Positions 53,063 to 60,625 of a stretch of DNA of 64,000 nucleotides are shown in pieces. The notes below the pieces were generated by a model. That model saw only the letters and a list, made by a program, of their open reading frames with translations. It searched no databases and was not told the DNA's origin. The DNA is from CAZIVP01 sp964542915 (lineage in GTDB: Bacteria > Calditrichota > Calditrichia > Calditrichales > Calditrichaceae), in assembly GCA_964542915.1 (NCBI GenBank), contig CAZIVP010000018.1:10184-74183 (forward strand), in the 5' to 3' direction. The position numbers and the translations under genes were made by a program. Every line of letters starts with the position of its first letter. Within the stretch, counting starts at the first letter, position 1.

Positions 53063-55216
53063 TCAGAAAGTTTTTGTATCCGTTTTCGAATCCACTACCT
53101 GCTGGATTACGCGTATCAAATGTTCGCTTTTAAAGGGCTTGGAGGTATAAGCATCCATTCCCGCCGCGAGGCATTCTTCCTGGGCGCCCTTTATGGCATG
53201 GGCGGTTACCGCTACGATAGGTGTATGGTTACCGCGGCTTCTTTCCGCTTCGCGGATTTTGCGGGTTGCTTCATATCCGTCCACTTCCGGCATCTGCAAA
53301 TCCATTAAAATCACATCATAGTTATCCGTTCGCCATTTCTCGTAGGCCTCTTCACCATTGTTTGCCAACTCCACCTGAAAGCCTTCTCTTTTTAAAATAC
53401 GCTCCGCTAATTTTTGATTTATGATATTATCTTCGGCAACCAATACGCGAATGTTGTTGTTTCCGTCAGCGCCGACGCCGCTTTCTTTTGCGAAAGCATA
53501 GTGCGTACCAACTTCCTCGGTTGTTGTGGATCGTTTACCGCTGTCTGATTTTAAGTGATCCGCCAATTCCATGAGCACATCGAACACATGAGACGTTTTC
53601 AGCGGTTTAGTCAAGAAAGCATCCACTTCCATATCGTTGATTCGGCGACGGTCCCCTTGTTCGATCTTTTCCTTCAACAAGACCACTCTGGCTCCCGACA
53701 TGGAGGGATGTTTCTTCAATTTATAAGAAAGATAAAAACCGTCGATCTCCGGTTCGTGAGTATCGATGAAAATAATCGGATAGTATTTCGGCGCAGGTTC
53801 TTCGCGTGCAATTACGTTAAATAATTCGTCTTCCGGCTTGACAAATCGCGGCTGCATTTTCCAGGAAACCAACATTTGTTGCAATGCCTGGACAGTCCGC
53901 TCATTACCGCTTGCCACTAATATGGGCACACCGGCCAGCTTTTTCTGACCCTCCTGTTCATTTTCGCGATCGGATGCCTTTATCTTCAGCGGCAGAGTAA
54001 ATGTAAACGTACTACCGGGACCGCCCTTAACCGAGCCGTCGGCCAATTTTGATGGACTCTCTACATGCAGGCGACCGCCCATCATTTCCACCAACTTTCG
54101 GGAAATTGCCAAACCGAGACCTGTGCCGCCGTATTTGCGGCTTGTGGAAGCATCTGCCTGAGAAAAGGCCTGAAATATCAACTCCTTTTTATCTTCAGGA
54201 ATCCCAATACCGCTATCGGAAACCTGAAAACGCACATGTACCATATCCAGCGGGTGCTCCAGGCCTTCCGATTCTATATCCAGCGCTATAGCGCCCGCCT
54301 TCGTAAACTTGAGAGAATTGCTTAACAAATTTAACAGTATTTGACGCAAACGGCCGTAATCGCCCTCCAAATCATTCGGAATGGCATCGTCGATGGAATA
54401 AAAAAACTGTATGCCTTTCTCTTGAAAGCGGTAATGCATGGGCTTCAACGTTTCCTCAAGCTGCTCCCTTAAATGAAACGTATGCGGGGTGATTTCCATT
54501 TTGCCCGATTCGATCTTGGAGAAATCCAGAATATCATTGATAATCGTCATTAATGATTTCCCGGAAGCCCGAATCATTTCCACATTTTCACGTTGGTCGC
54601 CATCCAGTTCGGTATCCATCAATAATTCGGTCATACCGATAATACCGTTCATCGGCGTGCGTATTTCATGGCTCATATTTGCAAGAAATTGACTTTTCAT
54701 ACGATTGGCTTTTTCTGCAGCCTCTTTGGCTTCTTTCATGGCATGCGCCGAATTTTTCCTCTCCGTTATATCGCTGACGATGCAGAGAAACGATTGCTCC
54801 TGGCTCGGACTAATACGCACTTCAAAATACTGTTTCGCACCGTTCTGCTTCTGCTCGTACTCAAATGTGTAAAAATTCTGATTTCCGAGCGCTTTACAGC
54901 CTCGTTTGAGTTTTGCAGAAAATGATTTCGCGAAAGCATCTTCGATTGGCAGATTGGCTCGCAGAGGATTTTGAAGCAATGTAGTAAAAACGTCATTGCC
55001 GCTGAACGTCACAATACAGTAATTGCGATCCACCAAAAAAACAAGATCCGGAATCGCTTCCAAAACAGCAGCGAGACGCTTTGACGATTGTTTAACACGT
55101 TTATAGGCGTTCTGCAATTTTCGAAATCGCAGCCATAGCCACAGGCATCCCGCCAGAAGGATTACAAAAAGAACCAAAACCAGAGCGTTATTTGGGCTTG
55201 CATCGAACATCATCAT
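53063..55216 (-). CDS. Hybrid sensor histidine kinase with PAS domain and two receiver domains
   Basis: A 717-residue membrane kinase. One membrane helix (residues 10-30) is followed by a PAS domain (about 45-155), a HisKA domain with the phospho-accepting His183 in FLANMSHEIRTPMNG, and a HATPase domain (N box LRQILLNLLSNSLKFT, GIGIPEDKKELIFQAF, GTGLGLAISRKLVEMMGG). A first receiver-like domain (about 425-555) keeps IIFIDTHEPEIDG; whether it can be phosphorylated is unclear. The second (about 585-710) is complete, with VLVAEDN, the Asp in VILMDLQMPEVDG, and KPF. The BarA-like layout suggests a phosphorelay to a distant regulator; no partner is adjacent. Confidence 0.94.
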   Translation of the reverse strand: MMMFDASPNNALVLVLFVILLAGCLWLWLRFRKLQNAYKRVKQSSKRLAAVLEAIPDLVFLVDRNYCIVTFSGNDVFTTLLQNPLRANLPIEDAFAKSFSAKLKRGCKALGNQNFYTFEYEQKQNGAKQYFEVRISPSQEQSFLCIVSDITERKNSAHAMKEAKEAAEKANRMKSQFLANMSHEIRTPMNGIIGMTELLMDTELDGDQRENVEMIRASGKSLMTIINDILDFSKIESGKMEITPHTFHLREQLEETLKPMHYRFQEKGIQFFYSIDDAIPNDLEGDYGRLRQILLNLLSNSLKFTKAGAIALDIESEGLEHPLDMVHVRFQVSDSGIGIPEDKKELIFQAFSQADASTSRKYGGTGLGLAISRKLVEMMGGRLHVESPSKLADGSVKGGPGSTFTFTLPLKIKASDRENEQEGQKKLAGVPILVASGNERTVQALQQMLVSWKMQPRFVKPEDELFNVIAREEPAPKYYPIIFIDTHEPEIDGFYLSYKLKKHPSMSGARVVLLKEKIEQGDRRRINDMEVDAFLTKPLKTSHVFDVLMELADHLKSDSGKRSTTTEEVGTHYAFAKESGVGADGNNNIRVLVAEDNIINQKLAERILKREGFQVELANNGEEAYEKWRTDNYDVILMDLQMPEVDGYEATRKIREAERSRGNHTPIVAVTAHAIKGAQEECLAAGMDAYTSKPFKSEHLIRVIQQVVDSKTDTKTF

Positions 55217-55412
55217 TATTCCGAATAAATTCCGTAATGAAATTTAATGTTCGGCTCAATTCCTGCAAAATTAAGATACGAATTATTTCGTTCTCCGAAA
55301 TCGTTGTCTTACATTGTATTTTATCATAAAATGAATCGATTCCGAGATAAGGTGCCTTGATTACTTTTGCCATTTTACAAAAAAACAAAAAACATATCGG
55401 AGGATTAAGACG

Positions 55413-55979
55413 ATGAAACGTACCATTTTAACAATGATCGTTTTTACGCTATTGACTTTTAGTCTTGCAACCTTTGCTTCAGAGGCACCCGAACAGTTCT
55501 ACAATTTTTCAGCCAATGACATCGACGGCAATGAAGTTGATCTGGAGTCCTTTCGTGGAAAAGTTGTGTTGGTCGTAAATGTCGCCAGTAAGTGCGGTTT
55601 TACGCCGCAGTACGAGGGTTTACAGAAAATCTATGAGCAATACAGGGATAAGGGTTTCGTTGTTCTCGGCTTTCCTGCCAATAACTTCGCAAACCAGGAG
55701 CCCGGTAGTAACGAAGAGATCAAAACCTTTTGCCAAACCAATTACGGCGTTACATTTCCGATGTTCTCTAAAATTTCCGTGAAAGGGGACGACCAACATC
55801 CGCTCTATCAATTCCTGACTTCCAAAGAGATACATCCGGAGCTGGGCGGAGAAATCACCTGGAATTTCAATAAATTTTTGATCAGCAGCGACGGCCGGGT
55901 CATAAATCGTTTCGGTTCCAAAGTAAAACCTGTGGATGAAAGCTTAACCGCAGCAATTGAAAACGCTCTGAAATCGTAA
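55413..55979 (+). CDS. Exported glutathione peroxidase-type thiol peroxidase
   Basis: A 188-residue protein with a signal peptide (residues 1-22, ending ATFAS) and a full glutathione peroxidase domain. The catalytic residues are Cys61 in NVASKCGFT, Gln95 in ANNFANQEPG, and Trp150-Asn151 in ITWNFNKFLI. The active site is Cys, not selenocysteine. It probably reduces peroxides in the periplasm, with thioredoxin-like donors more likely than glutathione. CGGAGG lies about 9 bases before the ATG. It is divergent from the hybrid kinase, with about 200 bases between. Confidence 0.94.
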   Translation: MKRTILTMIVFTLLTFSLATFASEAPEQFYNFSANDIDGNEVDLESFRGKVVLVVNVASKCGFTPQYEGLQKIYEQYRDKGFVVLGFPANNFANQEPGSNEEIKTFCQTNYGVTFPMFSKISVKGDDQHPLYQFLTSKEIHPELGGEITWNFNKFLISSDGRVINRFGSKVKPVDESLTAAIENALKS

Positions 55980-56265
55980 AATCGGATGCATGAACGTCCT
56001 GTATTGCAGATGTATAAACCATAATCGCATCGATATGCCGTCGCTGGGCCGCCCATCGTTAAACATTCAATGACAGGCGCATGCACCACATGGTTTAATA
56101 CAGGCCGCATTTTTTAGATCAGCGCAATACAGGGCGCCTCCATTTATCGTTCATTTTATTCTCACCTGACCTGGCCGAGCCCCGAATATCGGGACAGGCC
56201 GGAACCAAAGAAGTTATAAATATAGGCCTGGGTATTGATATCGAAGCATCTATATTTGTTAATAC

Positions 56266-56358
56266 GATTCTTTTTGCCCTGAAGGATCGGGATCTTCGAA
56301 AGGATCACCACGAAGTGGTCCTCCAAAGGAGTCCTTCGGACCTTTGGGGAAAAGAATC
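56266..56358. repeat. Composite palindromic element with cloverleaf-like pairing
   Basis: GATTCTTTT (56266-56274) and AAAAGAATC (56350-56358) are exact inverses that enclose three smaller hairpins: GAAG/CTTC near 56281-56297, CCAC-GAA-GTGG near 56308-56318, and CCAAAGG-AG-TCC with GGACCTTTGG near 56323-56347. The whole could fold as a closed three-arm structure in DNA or RNA. It does not match tRNA consensus. It may belong to a family of dispersed palindromic repeats. Confidence 0.6.
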
Positions 56359-56504
56359 AAATCCCGGTTTCGTGTTTCTGAAATTCGCGAATCGGAACAT
56401 AAGAAACACTTTATCGGGACGGTCGTTCCGCTTCGCTTGGAATGATTGACAAATGATTTTTAGGCCATTGGGGGCAGTACCGCTTGCTAAGTTCTGCCAA
56501 TCGG

Positions 56505-56521
56505 TCCCGATCTATTCGGGA
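56505..56521. repeat. Short perfect hairpin before the tex promoter region
   Basis: TCCCGA and TCGGGA are exact inverses around TCTAT and are followed by TAAAAAA on the plus strand. Similar CCCGA/TCGGG arms appear about 320 bases upstream in the same gap. It lacks a T-run for plus-strand termination, but the A-run would act as a T-run for transcription on the minus strand in the opposite position only weakly. Confidence 0.45.
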
Positions 56522-56660
56522 TAAAAAACAAGAATTTCACGACTAAGGTACTATACACTCCTTTCTGCTTAAATTTCTCTTTTAACTTTTCCCGTTTTAT
56601 TTTATCTTTTGCACGTTTCAATAACACATATAAATAGCACTATACAGAACAGGATTTATT

Positions 56661-58832
56661 ATGAGTGAACAGGAATTACTGCAAATTATCGCCGAAGAGC
56701 TGAATTTAAAATTGATTCAGGTAAAAAATACCGTAGACCTTCTGGATGAGGGCAACACCGTTCCGTTCATCGCCCGATATCGCAAGGAAAAGACAGGTTC
56801 TCTGGATGAAAATCAAATCCGGGACTTGGACGACCGTCTACAATATCTGCGAGCATTGGAAGCCCGTAAAGAAACGATCTTAAATTCCATCGAAGAGCAG
56901 GGAAAATTAACGCCTGAATTAAAAACCCGCATTGAACAAACCAAAAAGATGCAAGAACTGGAAGACCTTTACCTGCCCTACAAGCCTAAAAAGCGCACGC
57001 GGGCTACCATCGCGAAAAACAAGGGTCTCGAACCGCTGGCAGAGCTCATTTTGCAGCAGAAAACGGAAACGGGCAAAACGACAGAGTACGCTGCGGAATA
57101 TGTGGATGTGGAAAAGGAAGTGGCTTCCGCTGAAGAAGCGCTGCAGGGCGCTATGGATATCATCGCGGAAATAGTAAGCGACGATGCGGATGTCCGTAAA
57201 TTGGTGCGCGATGCCATGTTTGAAGAAGGTACGCTGGAAGTAAACGCAAGGCGTGAGATGGAAGAGCGTTCGGTTTACGAGATGTATTACGACTACAGCG
57301 AACTGCTAAAATCCATACGCCCGCACCGTATTCTGGCAATCAACCGCGGAGAAAAGGAAGGCGTACTGAAGGTTGCAATCGATTGTGATGTCAAGAAAAT
57401 TCTATCCCATATAGAAGATCGTTACATCCGCAATACCCGATCCATATTTCTCGAATATCTGAAGAACGCAATTAAAGACGGATATCAACGTTTGATTGCC
57501 CCGTCCATTGAACGGGAAGTACGGAGCGCCCTGACGGAGAAAGCAGACGAACACGCCATTAATGTCTTTGCAACCAACTTAAAAAACCTGTTGCTGCAAC
57601 CGCCCGTCCGTGGTAAAGTGATCATGGGCATCGACCCCGGTTTCCGATCCGGCTGTAAAGTGGCGGTCATTGACACAACGGGGAAATACGTCGAAGGCGA
57701 TACGATCTATCCCCATCCGCCTCAGAATCAATATTTTGAAGCGAAATCCCTTATTCGGGGAATGGCCAATAAACACGATGTGTCCATCATTGCAATCGGT
57801 AACGGTACGGCCAGTCGCGAAACAGAGCAAATGGTCGCCGAGATCATCAGCGAAATGAAAAACGAACGCAAGCTGGAATACATTATTGTAAACGAGGCGG
57901 GGGCGTCGGTTTACTCGGCGTCCAGGATCGCGCAACAGGAATTTCCCAAATTGGAGGCCAGTATGCGCGGTAATATTTCGATCGCCCGCCGCCTGCTCGA
58001 TCCTTTGGCGGAGCTGGTTAAAATTGATCCCAAGAGTATCGGCGTCGGATTGTACCAGCACGATGTCAATCAAAAACGTCTGGTGCAATCTTTAACGCAG
58101 GTGGTAGAGTCTGCGGTTAATATGGTCGGCGTCAATGTGAACACCGCTTCGGCTTCGCTGCTGCGGTACGTGTCGGGTTTAACCAGCCGCACCGCAGCCA
58201 GTATCGTTCGGTACCGCGATGAAAAAGGCGTGTTTCGTACCCGGGAAGCATTAAAAGACGTGCCGGGCATCGGAGCCATGGCGTATCAACAGGCCGCCGG
58301 TTTTCTGCGCATTCCGGAAGGAGACAACCCGCTGGATAACACCGCTATCCATCCCGAATCGTATGAAGCGACGCAAATGTTACTTAAAAAATTTAATATC
58401 GATGATATTAATAAAGGCGGGCGTATGCTCAAAAAACGGGTCGGGGAATCATCATTGGATTTAGATGCACTTTTAGAAGAACTGGACATCGGCCGCCCTA
58501 CTTTGAACGATATTATCGAAAATCTGGCCAAACCGGGACTCGATCCGCGGGATGATTTACCGAAGCCGATTTTTAAAAGCGATGTTTTGAAAATGGAAGA
58601 TCTGAAGGAAGGCATGGTGCTCAAAGGCACCGTTCGGAATGTGGTCGATTTCGGGGCATTCGTGGATATTGGCGTTAAACAGGACGGTCTGGTGCATGTA
58701 AGTAAAATGGCCGGTAAATTCGTAAAAAATCCGCTGGAAATCGTCGCCGTGGGCGATACGGTGGACGTCAAAGTATTATCGGTAGATCTTGAACGGGGCC
58801 GCATCGCCCTTTCCATGATCATGGATGCTTAA
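56661..58832 (+). CDS. tex: Transcription accessory protein Tex
   Basis: A 723-residue RNA-binding protein conserved in bacteria. Domains in order: a helical N-terminal Tex region (VPFIARYRKEKTGSLDE, ELEDLYLPYKPKKRTRA), a YqgF-like fold (VIMGIDPGFRSGCKVAVID), a double helix-hairpin-helix (VNTASASLLRYVSGL, EALKDVPGIGAMAYQQAAGFLRI), and a C-terminal S1 domain (LKGTVRNVVDFGAFVDIGVKQDGLVHVS). Length is normal (about 720-780). Tex is implicated in transcription and RNA turnover. It is preceded by the palindrome-rich gap and stands alone. Confidence 0.96.
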   Translation: MSEQELLQIIAEELNLKLIQVKNTVDLLDEGNTVPFIARYRKEKTGSLDENQIRDLDDRLQYLRALEARKETILNSIEEQGKLTPELKTRIEQTKKMQELEDLYLPYKPKKRTRATIAKNKGLEPLAELILQQKTETGKTTEYAAEYVDVEKEVASAEEALQGAMDIIAEIVSDDADVRKLVRDAMFEEGTLEVNARREMEERSVYEMYYDYSELLKSIRPHRILAINRGEKEGVLKVAIDCDVKKILSHIEDRYIRNTRSIFLEYLKNAIKDGYQRLIAPSIEREVRSALTEKADEHAINVFATNLKNLLLQPPVRGKVIMGIDPGFRSGCKVAVIDTTGKYVEGDTIYPHPPQNQYFEAKSLIRGMANKHDVSIIAIGNGTASRETEQMVAEIISEMKNERKLEYIIVNEAGASVYSASRIAQQEFPKLEASMRGNISIARRLLDPLAELVKIDPKSIGVGLYQHDVNQKRLVQSLTQVVESAVNMVGVNVNTASASLLRYVSGLTSRTAASIVRYRDEKGVFRTREALKDVPGIGAMAYQQAAGFLRIPEGDNPLDNTAIHPESYEATQMLLKKFNIDDINKGGRMLKKRVGESSLDLDALLEELDIGRPTLNDIIENLAKPGLDPRDDLPKPIFKSDVLKMEDLKEGMVLKGTVRNVVDFGAFVDIGVKQDGLVHVSKMAGKFVKNPLEIVAVGDTVDVKVLSVDLERGRIALSMIMDA

Positions 58833-58920
58833 TAAATATATATGGCCTGGGCATAAGCAGTCAAATTTTGTAACACGGCTGAACGTTAAGGCCTGCGTTT
58901 GGCATAAATGACGAATTACA

Positions 58921-59912
58921 TTACGCTTTCTTTTTCTTATCTAAACCGAAACGTAATGGAATATTAAATTTTACGTTAACCTTTTTACCTTTATACTTCG
59001 CAAACTTAAATACACATTTTTTTGCCACTTCCAACGCGGCTTCATTGAGCTCAGGGGCAACGGCTTTAAAAACTTTGGCTTCCGAGACCGCGCCTTCCGT
59101 ATCGATCGTAACCGTTACCACAACCGTTCCCTGAATACCGGCTTCCCGGGCATCTTCAGGATACTCAGGCGTTCCTTTTGCTCTGCGCTGCTCCCTTTAA
59201 CAGCCGCATCATCGCAGACCATCTCGCCGAAAATCTGTATACGATCGATTAGAATCCATACCAGAGGATTGAAGAATTGAGAGGCTAACGCCAGAAGACA
59301 GAGCATGTTGATCCAGTGATCACCTCTGCGTATATGCTCCAATTCATGGAAAATAATGGCGCGTCGCATGTCCGTTTTCCAACTGCGCCAATCCGCCGGC
59401 AAGACAATAAATGGCTGAAAAAGACCATAAACCATCGGACTTTGTAGTTTGTCGGATTTAAAAATTTTGATGCGGCGCGGATGATTGCCCAATTTAAACA
59501 ATTCCCGCGTAGCATCTTGAAGTGGATTTAAATGTTTCCGCAGGCGCCGATAACGAACCACTGCAATCATAATGACGCCCGCAGCGCCTGCCAATCAGCA
59601 CATAAATAACATCGTATATAATGGATTGAATCCTGCGGATACTTCGGCTCCAACGGCCGCTGTGGTAAAGATCGGCTCATAAAAAACAATTAATTGACCT
59701 GACGTCCACGCTTCAGGTAACTCCAGTACCGGCGGAATCAATAATTTTAAGACGCCCGCCATAACGATCTATTTTTTGACAAGGGCGTTATAACGGCGGA
59801 ACAAAAACAAGCGAAACACAACAAGAGTGATAAATATTGTATCCTGAACGCCGGCGATCGTTATAATATGAAACCACCATTCCGAGACTCGATGGGGCCA
59901 TAGTATATCCAT
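58921..59912 (-). pseudogene. Broken blaR1-type M56 peptidase gene with C-terminal TonB domain
   Basis: The gene begins at an ATG two bases after blaI, with AAGGAG inside the end of blaI. One frame reads through a membrane segment, a TAG at 59769-59771, 57 open codons with further hydrophobic sequence, and a TGA at 59595-59597. It then gives the M56 catalytic part with FHELEHIRRGD (zinc site) and VCDDAAVKG. After SSAEQ the coding shifts frame into GTPEYPEDAREAGIQGTVVV and a full TonB C-terminal domain ending at 58921. The linker normally found between these domains is missing, so a deletion with frameshift is likely. Two nonsense codons plus a frameshift indicate a dead sensor, unless the assembly is at fault. 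Confidence 0.75.
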
Positions 59913-59914
59913 GT

Positions 59915-60301
59915 TCAGGTCTCCTTATCATGTTCATTTAAGAGTCGTTTTAAATCATCAATCTCTTTGCGGCTCAACGCTTTCGAATCGATCAGATAGT
60001 TGATTAAACGGATGAACGACCCTCCAAATGAGTGATTGACCAGTTGGGACATTTCATTTTTTAAGAGCATGCTTTTTTTGACCACCGGCGTGTAAAAGTT
60101 CACCATACCGATTTTCTCTTTGTTAAGAATGCCCTTGGATTCAAGATGATTCATAACCGTTTGAACAGTGGTATACGCCTTTTCACCTTGCGGATAAGCC
60201 CGTTCCTTAATTTCCCGAACCGTGGTTTTGGTTTTAAAGCTCCAAATGGTTTCCATCATTTCCCATTCCAATGGCGTAAGAGATATTTTTTGCTTTCCCA
60301 T
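59915..60301 (-). CDS. blaI: BlaI/MecI/CopY family transcriptional repressor
   Basis: A 128-residue winged-helix repressor. The N-terminal DNA-binding domain reads LTPLEWEMMETIWSFKTKTTVREIKERA, AYTTVQTVMNHLESKGIL and the wing NKEKIGMVNFYTPVV. The C-terminal dimerisation part has LVNHSFGGSFIRLINYLI, where the family's protease site usually lies. It would normally be cleaved by the partner BlaR1 peptidase, but that gene, two bases downstream, is broken. An inverted repeat in front of the gene is a likely operator. Targets beyond its own operon are unknown; a link to beta-lactam resistance is not shown, since no beta-lactamase is nearby. Confidence 0.93.
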   Translation of the reverse strand: MGKQKISLTPLEWEMMETIWSFKTKTTVREIKERAYPQGEKAYTTVQTVMNHLESKGILNKEKIGMVNFYTPVVKKSMLLKNEMSQLVNHSFGGSFIRLINYLIDSKALSRKEIDDLKRLLNEHDKET

Positions 60302-60625
60302 AATCCTATCAATTTAGTTTATTTACTATATTAATAGTAGTTTATAATGAAGCGAATATAATCTGTCAAGTAGTATTTCAAAAAAACGTTTATTAAATGT
60401 TGAATTTAAAATCCTAATTTATAGATATGATCAACCATTGTACTGCAATCTCAATAGTTTTACAATTTTGTTATTCTGTATTATTATTCACTATGTATTG
60501 GTACAGGACGCTTTGTCCGTCTAAATCTTCCCAATTTATTACGTTTCTATCTATTTGTAATCCTTATATTATGCATGTATTTTAAGCCAATGAATTACAA
60601 ACCAAAGCATAACAAGGAATTTTTT
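60302..60625. other. Divergent promoter region between blaI and the CotH gene
   Basis: This AT-rich stretch of about 320 bases separates blaI (minus) from the CotH-type gene (plus). It holds the likely BlaI operator at 60324-60339. No other structured element or gene was recognised. If BlaI binds there, expression of the CotH gene is about 290 bases away and need not be affected. Confidence 0.45.
60324..60339. promoter_or_regulatory. Probable BlaI operator
   Basis: TACTAT-ATTA-ATAGTA is an inverted repeat with perfect 6-base arms, 23 bases upstream of the blaI start codon. BlaI/MecI repressors bind dyads with TAC...GTA outer halves in front of their own gene, so this fits an autoregulatory site. 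Binding has to be inferred. Confidence 0.5.

Larger units (their letters stand above)
55980..56660. other. Palindrome-rich intergenic region upstream of tex
   Basis: There is no convincing gene in these 681 bases. From about 56175 to 56525 it contains at least five hairpin-forming sequences, including CCCGA-ATA-TCGGG near 56181, the composite element at 56266-56358 listed separately, an ATTGG...GCAG / CTGCCAAT pair near 56466-56502 and TCCCGA-TCTAT-TCGGGA at 56505-56521. The section around 56408-56450 (GGTCGTTCCGCTTCGCTTGGAATGAT) has the look of a degenerate dispersed repeat. The tex promoter probably lies in the last 100 bases. Confidence 0.6.

Noticed and set aside
55188..55388. A 66-codon open frame between the hybrid kinase and glutathione peroxidase genes
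   Set aside because: Overlaps the kinase start and lies in a divergent promoter region; no supporting features.
55413..55979. Selenoprotein glutathione peroxidase
   Set aside because: The active-site codon encodes Cys61 and no in-frame TGA is present.
56161..56525. CRISPR array or tRNA in the palindrome-rich gap
   Set aside because: Repeats are not regularly spaced or identical, and no T-loop or CCA-type acceptor pattern is present.
59595..59771. Selenocysteine or other stop-codon recoding in blaR1
   Set aside because: Both TAG and TGA occur in one gene and a frameshift follows; no selenocysteine insertion hairpin was seen, and membrane helices have no reason for selenocysteine.
59915..60301. 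Beta-lactam resistance locus
   Set aside because: No beta-lactamase or resistant penicillin-binding protein gene is adjacent; the BlaI/BlaR1 family regulates many other targets.
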